Source: Pseudomonadota bacterium
GTDB taxonomy: Bacteria; Pseudomonadota; Gammaproteobacteria; Burkholderiales; Burkholderiaceae_C
Length of the DNA stretch: 15,669 nt
Assembly: GCA_023435325.1 (NCBI GenBank)
Contig: JAEYRT010000280.1
Span: forward strand, 1 to 15,669
Direction of reading: 5' to 3'
Position 1 is the stretch's first letter. Every line of letters starts with the position of its first letter. The translations under genes and the position numbers were made by a program. Shown here piece after piece: positions 1 to 5,234 of the stretch. The notes beneath the pieces were generated by a model. That model worked only from the letters and a program-made list of their open reading frames with translations, did not search any database and had not been told where the DNA came from.

Positions 1-221
1 AAGCTGGCAAAGCGTGACCAGTGGCCGCCTGCCACACCCCACACCAGGCGAAACAGCAGCAAGGCCAGCACCACATGGCCCAGGCGTAGATGCCATTCCA
101 TGGCATTGCCGCCCATTTTGGCGGTGACGATCATGGCCACGGTGCTGGCCGCCAGCAGCCAGTGAAACAGACGGGTGGGCAGGTCCCAGATTCGCAAACG
201 GGTGGAGGTGAGAGGGCGCAT
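1..221 (-). CDS. Cytochrome b561-family membrane protein, N-terminal part (cut by window edge)
   Basis: This is the first 73 codons of a gene that continues past position 1. The reading shows WDLPTRLFHW at residues 12-21 and later H44, H49 and FRLVWG (57-62). This pattern is typical of b-type di-heme cytochromes of the cytochrome b561/Ni-Fe hydrogenase cytochrome b family, whose helix histidines bind heme in the inner membrane. Two hydrophobic segments are visible, about residues 18-34 and 45-64. The ATG at 221 is the only ATG before an in-frame stop upstream, but no clear ribosome binding site precedes it. It is divergent from the cytochrome c' gene starting at 381. Family knowledge suggests b561-type proteins pass electrons from quinol to periplasmic c-type cytochromes, so the neighbour is a plausible partner. 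That partnership is inference, because the C-terminal half is not visible. Confidence 0.8.
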   Translation of the reverse strand, partial: MRPLTSTRLRIWDLPTRLFHWLLAASTVAMIVTAKMGGNAMEWHLRLGHVVLALLLFRLVWGVAGGHWSRFAS

Positions 222-380
222 GGCTATCGAATGTACGTGGGCGACAACAAAGGCGGTTGCAGCGGATCAATAAATGAGTGCAGTGCTTGGGGAACCGGGA
301 GCGCACGGCGATACTTCCTACTGGCAGTGCGTTTATTTTGTGGCAGTTTGCTATTGAGAAAGAAGAAAGGAAGTTTCCCC

Positions 381-842
381 ATGCGTATGAAAACTCTGTC
401 TGCGGCGGTTCTGGCCATCTCTGCGGCGCTGACCGGTGTATCGGCGGCTGCAGACACGTTGAAGTTTGGCAAGGCAGAAGATGCCATCAAATATCGCCAG
501 AATGCATTGTTCGTGATGAGCCAGCACTTTGGCAGCCTGGGCGCCATGGCCAATGGCCGCGCACCGTTCGATGCTGAAGTGGCCAAGCAAAACGCCGAAG
601 TGCTGCAAACCCTGGCTGGCCTGCCCTGGCAGGCGTTTGGTGCAGGCACGGAAGGCGGCAAGTCCAAGCCCGAAATCTGGTCTGAAAAAGCCAAGTTTGA
701 CGAGCATGCCAACCAGTACAAGGCAGAAGCCGGCAAGCTCGTGGCTGCAGCCAAGACGGGTGATCTGGCGCAGTTGAAAGCAGCTTTTGGTCCTGCGGCC
801 CAGACCTGCAAGGCTTGCCACGACGCCTTCCGCAACCGCTAA
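381..842 (+). CDS. Cytochrome c' (periplasmic high-spin c-type cytochrome)
   Basis: The protein has 153 residues. Residues 1-22 form a signal peptide: a basic start, a hydrophobic core, then an Ala-rich cleavage region before ADTLKFGK. The mature part is about 130 residues, the usual size for cytochrome c', and looks like the family's four-helix bundle. The heme-binding motif CKACH lies at residues 143-147 close to the C-terminus, followed by arginines R151 and R153, as is typical. The family binds NO or CO at a five-coordinate heme and is linked to NO tolerance and electron transfer. The start at 381 is chosen because a purine-rich ribosome binding site (AGAAAGGAAG) precedes it and the signal peptide begins there; the frame is open further upstream without protein-like features. 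It is divergent from the cytochrome b561 gene. Confidence 0.92.
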   Translation: MRMKTLSAAVLAISAALTGVSAAADTLKFGKAEDAIKYRQNALFVMSQHFGSLGAMANGRAPFDAEVAKQNAEVLQTLAGLPWQAFGAGTEGGKSKPEIWSEKAKFDEHANQYKAEAGKLVAAAKTGDLAQLKAAFGPAAQTCKACHDAFRNR

Positions 843-879
843 AGCCTTGACTGGCGATGCAAGGCCTGCCTAGGTCTTG

Positions 880-976
880 CAAAAAAGAGAGCTGCTGGCG
901 CCCGGTGCAATTGGTTTTCAGAATAAAAACTATCTGAAAACAAGCTGTATCAAGCGCAAGCAGCTCTTCTTTTTAT
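880..976. repeat. Interspersed palindromic repeat, copy 1
   Basis: The left arm (about 881-901, AAAAAAGAGAGCTGCTGGCGC) and right arm (about 951-975, whose complement reads AGAGCTGCTTGCGCTTG) form a long imperfect inverted repeat. Inside it is a second palindrome, TTTTCAG at 914-920 facing CTGAAAA at 933-939. Copies 2 (5098-5174) and 3 (14731-14815) share the plan: AGCT/GCGCTT-type outer arms and an AT-rich inner palindrome. It fills the gap between the convergent cytochrome c' and TlpA-like genes. It could serve as a bidirectional transcript end. It contains no ORF. Confidence 0.65.
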
Positions 977-986
977 GGTCTGTTGC

Positions 987-1490
987 TCAGGCTTCTGCCA
1001 GCAGCTTTTCAATCAAGCGGTGCAGTTCATCAAAATTGGGCTGGCCCACATAGGTTTTCACGATCTCCCCACGCTTGTTGACGATGTAGGTGGTGGGTGT
1101 GAGTTTGACATCGCCCCAGGCCTTGGCCACGGCGCCTGTGTTGTCCAGTGCCACGTTGAACGGCAGCTGGCGCGACTGGGCAAAGTTCACCACGTAACTG
1201 GGCGGGTCGTACTGCATGGCCACGGCCAGCGTGTCGTAACCGCGGTCCTTGTATTTGTTGTGCGTGGCAACAATCTCGGGCATCTCTGCCACGCAGGTGG
1301 TGCAGCTGGTGGCCCAGAAATTCACCAGCGTGACCTTGCCTTTGAGGTCGTTGGTGCTCTTGCTGGAGCCATCCAGCAGCACAAAGCTGGACGGCGGTGC
1401 AGGCTGCGCGCCTTCGCCCAAGAAAACATAAGCGCCTAATCCCGCAAAAGCGGCCAGCGCCACGCCTGCCACGATGTGTTTGATTGCCAT
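987..1490 (-). CDS. TlpA/ResA-like membrane-anchored thiol-disulfide oxidoreductase
   Basis: The protein has 167 residues. An uncleaved signal anchor lies at about residues 5-24, followed by a periplasmic thioredoxin-fold domain. The active-site motif is C63-T-T-C66 in the context WATSCTTC, with the following EMP typical of the TlpA/ResA/DsbE group. The cis-proline loop is L130-T-P-T-T with P132 next to the active site. Family members are reducing or cytochrome c maturation thioredoxins that keep periplasmic cysteines, including apocytochrome CXXCH motifs, in the right redox state. The nearby c-type cytochrome fits that role, but the substrate is inferred. The start at 1490 gives a complete anchor; its ribosome binding site is weak. 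The gene is convergent with cytochrome c' and divergent from the lipoprotein gene at 1619. Confidence 0.9.
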   Translation of the reverse strand: MAIKHIVAGVALAAFAGLGAYVFLGEGAQPAPPSSFVLLDGSSKSTNDLKGKVTLVNFWATSCTTCVAEMPEIVATHNKYKDRGYDTLAVAMQYDPPSYVVNFAQSRQLPFNVALDNTGAVAKAWGDVKLTPTTYIVNKRGEIVKTYVGQPNFDELHRLIEKLLAEA

Positions 1491-1618
1491 AGATTGCTAT
1501 TGTGCCAATTTGCACCGCAAGCCCGGCCCGATGCCTGAGCGGCGTGCTGCTGTTTGGAGCATGGAGCGAGGCAAAAGTTCGTGCTCCAGTTTGTCAGGAC
1601 GCTGCCGATAATGCAGCC

Positions 1619-2194
1619 ATGAGCAAGATCCCCCACCTGATGCGTTGCGCGGCCGCGATGGCAGCCGCCCTGGTGCTGAATGCATGCGGCAACCAAGAAC
1701 CGGAAATGGCTTGGCAGCATGTGGACTGGGACGAAGCGGGCATCGAAATGCAGTTCCCGTGTCCACCCCAGTTTGCGCGCACCCCGGTCGATTTTGGGCT
1801 GGACATCGGCAGTGTGCCGGTGCACATGATGGGCTGCGATGCCGTGGACTCGACATTCGCCATGTCCTACTGGGTGCTGGATGACGCGAAGCTGGCGGAC
1901 GATGCGCTGGCGTTCTGGCAAGTGGCCGCGCTGGCGAAGTTCGATGCCGTCGATGGCAGTGAGGCCAAGAGCGGCGCTGCTTTCGTGCCGCACGGGGCCA
2001 TGGAGCTGCCACGCTCCATCCAGGCCACGGTGGAAGGCGAGGGGCGTGCAGGCTGGACCGTGACCACGCACGGGGTATGGTTTGCCCGCGAGGAACAAGA
2101 CGGCAGGGCGCGCATCTACCATGCAGTGGTCTACGCACCCAAGGCATACCACCAGACCGCGCAAACCTTCTTTCAAAGCATTACGCTGAAATAA
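1619..2194 (+). CDS. Orphan predicted lipoprotein, function unknown
   Basis: The protein has 191 residues and I do not recognise its family. Residues 9-23 form a short lipoprotein signal ending in the lipobox L20-N-A-C23, so the mature protein should begin at an acylated cysteine and sit in the inner or outer membrane facing the periplasm. The mature part has only two further cysteines, C48 (in FPCPP) and C73 (in MGCDA), a possible disulfide. The rest is mixed soluble sequence without membrane segments, ending in AQTFFQSITLK. The reading frame is open back to 1502, but only the start at 1619 puts a lipobox at the proper distance; no good ribosome binding site is visible there. It is divergent from the TlpA-like gene, which could act on its cysteines; that is speculation. 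A gap of 96 bp separates it from the PTS gene downstream. Confidence 0.75.
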   Translation: MSKIPHLMRCAAAMAAALVLNACGNQEPEMAWQHVDWDEAGIEMQFPCPPQFARTPVDFGLDIGSVPVHMMGCDAVDSTFAMSYWVLDDAKLADDALAFWQVAALAKFDAVDGSEAKSGAAFVPHGAMELPRSIQATVEGEGRAGWTVTTHGVWFAREEQDGRARIYHAVVYAPKAYHQTAQTFFQSITLK

Positions 2195-2290
2195 CGCTTG
2201 CGGCACACGCTTGGCTGAGTGTGATGCAGGCCTATGCGAATCTGGCGCCACCTTGCAGCGCGCCATAATGACAGTGATGAAAAAGGCCCC

Positions 2291-2752
2291 ATGACCCCCA
2301 CTGCCAACCATATTTTGTTGATTGCCCATGCGCCTTTGGCCCACGCCCTGCGCGACTGTGCGTTGCACGTGTTTGCGGACTGTGGACCGGATGTGAGCGT
2401 GCTGGACGTGCCTCCCAATGAAAGCCCAGAGGTGACATTGGCCACGGCGCGCACCCTGCTTGCGCAAAGCGGCGCAGCGCGCACCCTGGTCATGGCCGAT
2501 GTGTTCGGTGCCACGCCCAGCAACGTGGCTCACCGCCTGGTCGAAGGCAGCGAAGCACGCCTGCTGGTGGGGGTGAACCTGCCCATGCTGCTGCGTGCCA
2601 TCTGCTATCGCCATGAAACACTGGAGTCGCAGGCCGAACGTGCCCTGACGGGCGGACAGCAAGGCATGTTGCAGGTGGGTGCGGGCAATGCCTTACAGAA
2701 CCAGAATTCCCGGAAAGAACATGGTCAAGACAGAGATCACCATCAGCAATAA
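2291..2752 (+). CDS. PTS EIIA component, mannose (EIIA-Man) family
   Basis: The protein has 153 residues. The N-terminus ILLIAHAPLA carries the expected phospho-acceptor H13 at the end of the first beta strand, as in EIIA-Man domains. The motif DVFGATPSN, near residue 74, is the family's conserved loop. EIIA-Man domains take phosphate from HPr and normally pass it to an EIIB; here no EIIB, EIIC or EIID gene is present, which suggests a regulatory role. The start at 2291 begins directly at the conserved strand; the frame extends to 2234 without homology-like sequence. The last 32 bp overlap ptsH in another frame, so the two are likely translationally coupled. A CATAAT box at 2264-2269, within a TGGCGC/GCGCCA inverted repeat, is a weak promoter candidate. 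Confidence 0.9.
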   Translation: MTPTANHILLIAHAPLAHALRDCALHVFADCGPDVSVLDVPPNESPEVTLATARTLLAQSGAARTLVMADVFGATPSNVAHRLVEGSEARLLVGVNLPMLLRAICYRHETLESQAERALTGGQQGMLQVGAGNALQNQNSRKEHGQDRDHHQQ

Positions 2753-2990
2753 ATTGGGTCTGCACGCACGTGCCTCCGCCAAGCTGACCAAGCTTGCAGG
2801 CAGTTTTCCCTGCGATGTCTGGATGAGCAAGGGCGACCGCCGCATCAATGCCAAGAGCATCATGGGCGTGATGATGCTGGCCGCAGGCATGGGCTCGGTG
2901 GTGGAGCTGGAGACGGATGGCGATCAGGAGCAGGAAGCCATGGATGCCTTGCTGTTCCTGATCAATGACAAATTTGGCGAAGGCGAATAA
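2721..2990 (+). CDS. ptsH: Phosphocarrier protein HPr
   Basis: The protein has 89 residues, normal for HPr. H15 in NKLGLHARAS is the site phosphorylated by enzyme I, followed by the conserved R17. S46 in KSIMGVMML is the regulatory serine that HPr kinase/phosphorylase modifies in organisms that have it, and many betaproteobacteria do. The start is fixed by the family's N-terminal strand (MVKTEITI) and a good ribosome binding site, GGAAAG, just upstream. It overlaps the EIIA gene by 32 bp and precedes ptsI with 97 bp between, which hold two strong hairpins. HPr is cytoplasmic and shuttles phosphate from enzyme I to EIIA. Confidence 0.96.
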   Translation: MVKTEITISNKLGLHARASAKLTKLAGSFPCDVWMSKGDRRINAKSIMGVMMLAAGMGSVVELETDGDQEQEAMDALLFLINDKFGEGE

Positions 2991-3002
2991 CAACCTGGGC
3001 GT

Positions 3003-3068
3003 GTAGCGGTTTGCGCTGCACGCATGAACCGAGCTACAGCCCTGCGTCGTGCGTGGCGCAGGACGCAG
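3003..3068 (+). promoter_or_regulatory. Two tandem stable hairpins between ptsH and ptsI
   Basis: The first hairpin (3003-3037) pairs GTAGC-GGTT-TGCG (3003-3015) with CGCA-AACC-GCTAC (3021-3037), with a 5-nt loop and two 2-nt bulges on the 3' side. The second (3042-3068) pairs CTGCGTC (3042-3048) with GACGCAG (3062-3068), and inside it TGCG with CGCA around a TGG loop. No T-run follows, so neither is an intrinsic terminator. The ptsI ribosome binding site AAGGA lies at 3075-3079, seven nucleotides beyond. The structures are read directly; a role in mRNA processing, stability or tuning of the HPr to EI ratio is inference. Confidence 0.6.
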
Positions 3069-3087
3069 CGCTTACAAGGACACGGGC

Positions 3088-4842
3088 ATGACATTTGCCA
3101 TCCACGGACTGGCGGTATCGCGCGGCATTGCCATCGGCCGCGCAGTGGTGGTTGCGGCCAGCCGCATCGAAGTGCGTCACTATTTCATCGAGGCTTCCCA
3201 GGTCGAGGCCGAGCTGGGCCGCGCACGCAAGGCCCGAGATGCCGTGGTCGACGAACTGCAGCGCTTGGTCAGCGATCTGCCGGAAGACGCGCCGGGTGAG
3301 CTGGGGGCGCTGCTGGAAGTGCACCTCATGCTGCTGCAGGACGAGGTGCTGGCCGCCGGCGTGCGCCACTGGATTGCCGAGCGTTTCTACAACGCCGAGT
3401 GGGCGCTGATGACGCAGCTGGAGCAGATCTCGCGCCAGTTCGACGAAATGGAAGACCCGTATCTGCGCGAGCGCAAGGCCGATCTGGAGCAGGTAGCGGA
3501 CCGCATCTTGCGCCATATGCGCGGCATTGCGGCCAGTCCGGTGCCGCAGCCTCCTGCCGGGGCAGCCGGCGAGCAGCCCGCGCTGGATGGCATGTCCGAC
3601 ACCCCGCTGGTGCTGGTGGCGCAGGACTTGTCGCCGGCAGACATGCTGCAGTTCAAGCGCAGTCTGTTCGCCGGTTTCGTGACCGCCGTGGGTGGCAAGA
3701 CCAGTCACACCGCCATTGTGGCGCGCAGCATGGACATCCCTGCCGTGGTTGGCGCACGCGCTGCCAGCCAGCTGATCCGCCAGGATGACTGGGTCATCAT
3801 TGATGGCAATGCCGGCATTGTGCTGGTCGATCCTTCGCCCATCATCCTGGATGAATACCGCTTTCGCCAGCGCCAGGATGTGCTGGAGCGCGAACGTCTG
3901 GCGCGGTTGCGCCACACGCCAGCCGTCACGCTGGATGGGCAGAAAGTCCAGCTGCTGGCCAATATCGAGCAGCCAGGCGATGCAGCAGGTGCGGTGCATG
4001 CAGGTGCCGTCGGTGTCGGCCTGTTCCGCAGTGAATTTCTGTTCATGGGCCGTGAGGGCAAGTTGCCCGGTGAAGAAGAGCAGTTTGCGGCGTACAAAGC
4101 CGCCGTCGAAGGCATGCAAGGTCTGCCGGTCACGATCCGCACCATTGACGTGGGGGCCGACAAGCCGCTGGACAAAGGGGTGAAGGATGCCTCGCTCAAC
4201 CCTGCATTGGGTCTGCGCGCCATCCGCTGGAGTCTGGCCGAGCCGGCCATGTTCCGTACCCAGCTGCGTGCCATCTTGCGGGCCGCCGCGTTTGGCAAGG
4301 TGCAGATGCTGTTCCCCATGGTTTCGCATCAGCATGAGGTGGACAGCATCCTGGCGCAACTCAGGCTGGCACAAGCGGAACTGGATGCGCGTGCAGTGCC
4401 CTACGGACAGGTGCAGTTGGGTGCCATGATCGAAATCCCGGCAGCAGCCCTGATGGTGCGCAGCTTGCTCCGGCACTTCGACTTTGTCTCCATCGGCACC
4501 AACGACCTGATCCAGTACACGCTGGCCATTGACCGTGCCGATGAGGCCGTGGCACACCTGTACGACCCGCTGCACCCTGCCGTGCTGAGCTTGGTGGCGC
4601 AAGTCATTCAGGCTGCCAATGCCATGGGCAAGCAGGTCTGTGTGTGTGGTGAGATGGCCGGTGATGCCAGCATGACGCGCTTGTTGCTCGGCCTCGGCCT
4701 GCGCAGCTTCTCCATGCATCCTGCGCAGATCTTGAACGTCAAGCAGGAAGTGCTGCGTGCCGATACGCGCAAGCTGCAGGTCTGGGCGCAGCAGGTGCTG
4801 AATGCCGAAGTGCCGGCCGCTTTGCTGGAAGCCGAGGGCTGA
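3088..4842 (+). CDS. ptsI: Phosphoenolpyruvate-protein phosphotransferase (PTS enzyme I)
   Basis: The protein has 584 residues, close to the usual 570-590. The N-terminal HPr-binding and swivel domains contain the phospho-histidine motif GGKTSHTAIVAR with H207 as active site. The C-terminal PEP-binding barrel contains LFRSEFLFMG, the metal-site region ending in SIGTNDLIQYTLA, and the catalytic C520 in VCVCGEMAGD. Enzyme I takes phosphate from PEP and passes it to HPr in the cytoplasm. The start at 3088 is chosen because AAGGA lies eight bases upstream and the family N-terminus (FAIHGLAVSRGIAIG) begins there; the frame is open back to 3049. It is the third gene of the EIIA-ptsH-ptsI cluster. 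No terminator follows directly; the first one downstream is at 4990-5027. Confidence 0.97.
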   Translation: MTFAIHGLAVSRGIAIGRAVVVAASRIEVRHYFIEASQVEAELGRARKARDAVVDELQRLVSDLPEDAPGELGALLEVHLMLLQDEVLAAGVRHWIAERFYNAEWALMTQLEQISRQFDEMEDPYLRERKADLEQVADRILRHMRGIAASPVPQPPAGAAGEQPALDGMSDTPLVLVAQDLSPADMLQFKRSLFAGFVTAVGGKTSHTAIVARSMDIPAVVGARAASQLIRQDDWVIIDGNAGIVLVDPSPIILDEYRFRQRQDVLERERLARLRHTPAVTLDGQKVQLLANIEQPGDAAGAVHAGAVGVGLFRSEFLFMGREGKLPGEEEQFAAYKAAVEGMQGLPVTIRTIDVGADKPLDKGVKDASLNPALGLRAIRWSLAEPAMFRTQLRAILRAAAFGKVQMLFPMVSHQHEVDSILAQLRLAQAELDARAVPYGQVQLGAMIEIPAAALMVRSLLRHFDFVSIGTNDLIQYTLAIDRADEAVAHLYDPLHPAVLSLVAQVIQAANAMGKQVCVCGEMAGDASMTRLLLGLGLRSFSMHPAQILNVKQEVLRADTRKLQVWAQQVLNAEVPAALLEAEG

Positions 4843-4884
4843 GAGTTCTTGGTGGCAACAGAAACCTTGCAGGTGGTAAATTAA

Positions 4885-4914
4885 TTGAGATTAATTCTCA
4901 TTCAGTGTTATAGT
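4885..4914 (+). promoter_or_regulatory. Sigma70-like promoter with embedded Fur-like box
   Basis: TTGAGA at 4885-4890 resembles a -35 box and TATAGT at 4909-4914 a -10 box, with an 18-bp spacer (17 bp if TTATAG is taken). The palindrome TGAGATTAATTCTCA at 4886-4900 matches 11 of 14 defined positions of the 7-1-7 Fur consensus TGATAATNATTATCA, and is close to the AATGAGAAT/ATTCTCATT form of betaproteobacterial Fur sites. It overlaps the -35 box and spacer, a position expected to block RNA polymerase. Transcription would start near 4921 and run away from ptsI. Confidence 0.6.
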
Positions 4915-4920
4915 CTGCAG

Positions 4921-5027
4921 CACTGAGTCGCCAAACTTGCTCTGGTGGGGAAGGACTGGCACTGCAGTGGTTTTGTTTTCATCGTGGGGCGACAAACAGG
5001 TCCGTACAGCCTGGGCGTCGTTTTTTT
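4921..5027 (+). ncRNA. Candidate Fur-repressed small RNA
   Basis: A transcript of about 107 nt is bounded by the promoter at 4885-4914 and the terminator at 4990-5027. It holds no ORF with a convincing start: a short GTG-initiated frame at 4945-5092 runs through the terminator and has no ribosome binding site. The region contains the perfect palindrome CACTGCAGTG (4960-4969), whose CAGTG can also pair with CACTG at 4921-4925. GTCGCC at 4927-4932 can pair with GGCGAC at 4988-4993. A Fur-repressed RNA of this size would be a functional counterpart of RyhB or NrrF, which spare iron by repressing iron-protein mRNAs. The boundaries come from sequence signals only; the function is inference. A leader attenuator is a less likely alternative, since no plus-strand gene follows. 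Confidence 0.5.
4990..5027 (+). terminator. Intrinsic terminator of the small RNA candidate
   Basis: CGAC (4990-4993) pairs with GTCG (5017-5020), and CAGG (4997-5000) pairs with CCTG (5010-5013). A symmetric 3x3 internal loop separates the two stems, with a 9-nt apical loop. Seven T (5021-5027) follow directly. The stem is modest because of the internal loop. It could also end read-through transcripts from ptsI. Confidence 0.55.
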
Positions 5028-5097
5028 GCCAGCCAGCGGCTATGCCCGGTTAGCCACGCAACTTTTCTCCGGTGGACAGTGGATGTGAAAAACAGAA

Positions 5098-5174
5098 GCG
5101 CCAAGCGCTTGTCCTCTCTTGTTTTGAGATAGATAAATATCTGAAATCAAGGCAGCAAAAGCGTTGACAGCTAT
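5098..5174. repeat. Interspersed palindromic repeat, copy 2
   Basis: Read on the minus strand it gives TATAGCTGTCAACGCTTTTG, then TTGATTTCAGATATTTATCT, and closes with CAAGCGCTTGGCGCT. This order parallels the minus-strand reading of copy 3 (AGCAGCTAACGCTTGACAG, then GGATTTCGAAATGTTTTCTA, ending in AGCGCTAGAAGCT) and of copy 1. It lies between the convergent ptsI and lipA genes, directly before a bidirectional terminator. It is the most diverged of the three copies. Confidence 0.5.
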
Positions 5175-5203
5175 AAAAAAGCAACCTCAAGGGTTGCTTT
5201 TTT
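5175..5203. terminator. Bidirectional intrinsic terminator between ptsI region and lipA
   Basis: AAAAAAGCAACC (5175-5186) and GGTTGCTTTTTT (5192-5203) form a perfect 12-bp inverted repeat with a 5-nt loop. The T-run on each strand lets it end transcription from either side, and it lies 31 bp past the lipA stop. It is most likely the terminator of ybeD-lipB-lipA and a barrier to read-through from the plus strand. Confidence 0.9.
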
Positions 5204-5208
5204 GTTGC

Positions 5209-5232
5209 CTGTTCCCAGACCTGTTCCCAGAC
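5209..5232. repeat. Perfect 12-bp tandem duplication next to the lipA stop
   Basis: CTGTTCCCAGAC occurs twice without a gap (5209-5220 and 5221-5232). It begins two bases after the lipA stop codon (5235-5237 on the minus strand) and lies between lipA and its terminator. It looks like a recent slippage duplication; no function is apparent. Confidence 0.8.
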
Positions 5233-5234
5233 GC

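Noticed and set aside
880..976. Possibility that the palindromic repeats belong to a CRISPR array
   Set aside because: The copies are kilobases apart, diverged and not regularly spaced, and there are no cas genes.
1555..1588. TGGAGCA/TGCTCCA inverted repeat in the tlpA-lipoprotein gap
   Set aside because: Seven base pairs with a 20-nt spacer, no promoter element in register; within what chance allows, so not listed as an operator.
1436..2662. A 408-codon minus-strand frame across the lipoprotein and EIIA genes
   Set aside because: It runs antisense to two better-supported genes and overlaps the tlpA start region; it has no signature and a biased composition.
3034..4719. A 561-codon open frame on the minus strand opposite ptsI
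   Set aside because: Shadow of ptsI; His/Gln-rich low-quality sequence with no domain.
4945..5092. A short GTG-started frame (48 codons) inside and beyond the small RNA candidate
   Set aside because: No ribosome binding site, weak start, and it reads through the predicted terminator hairpin and T-run. It remains the main coding alternative to the small RNA reading.
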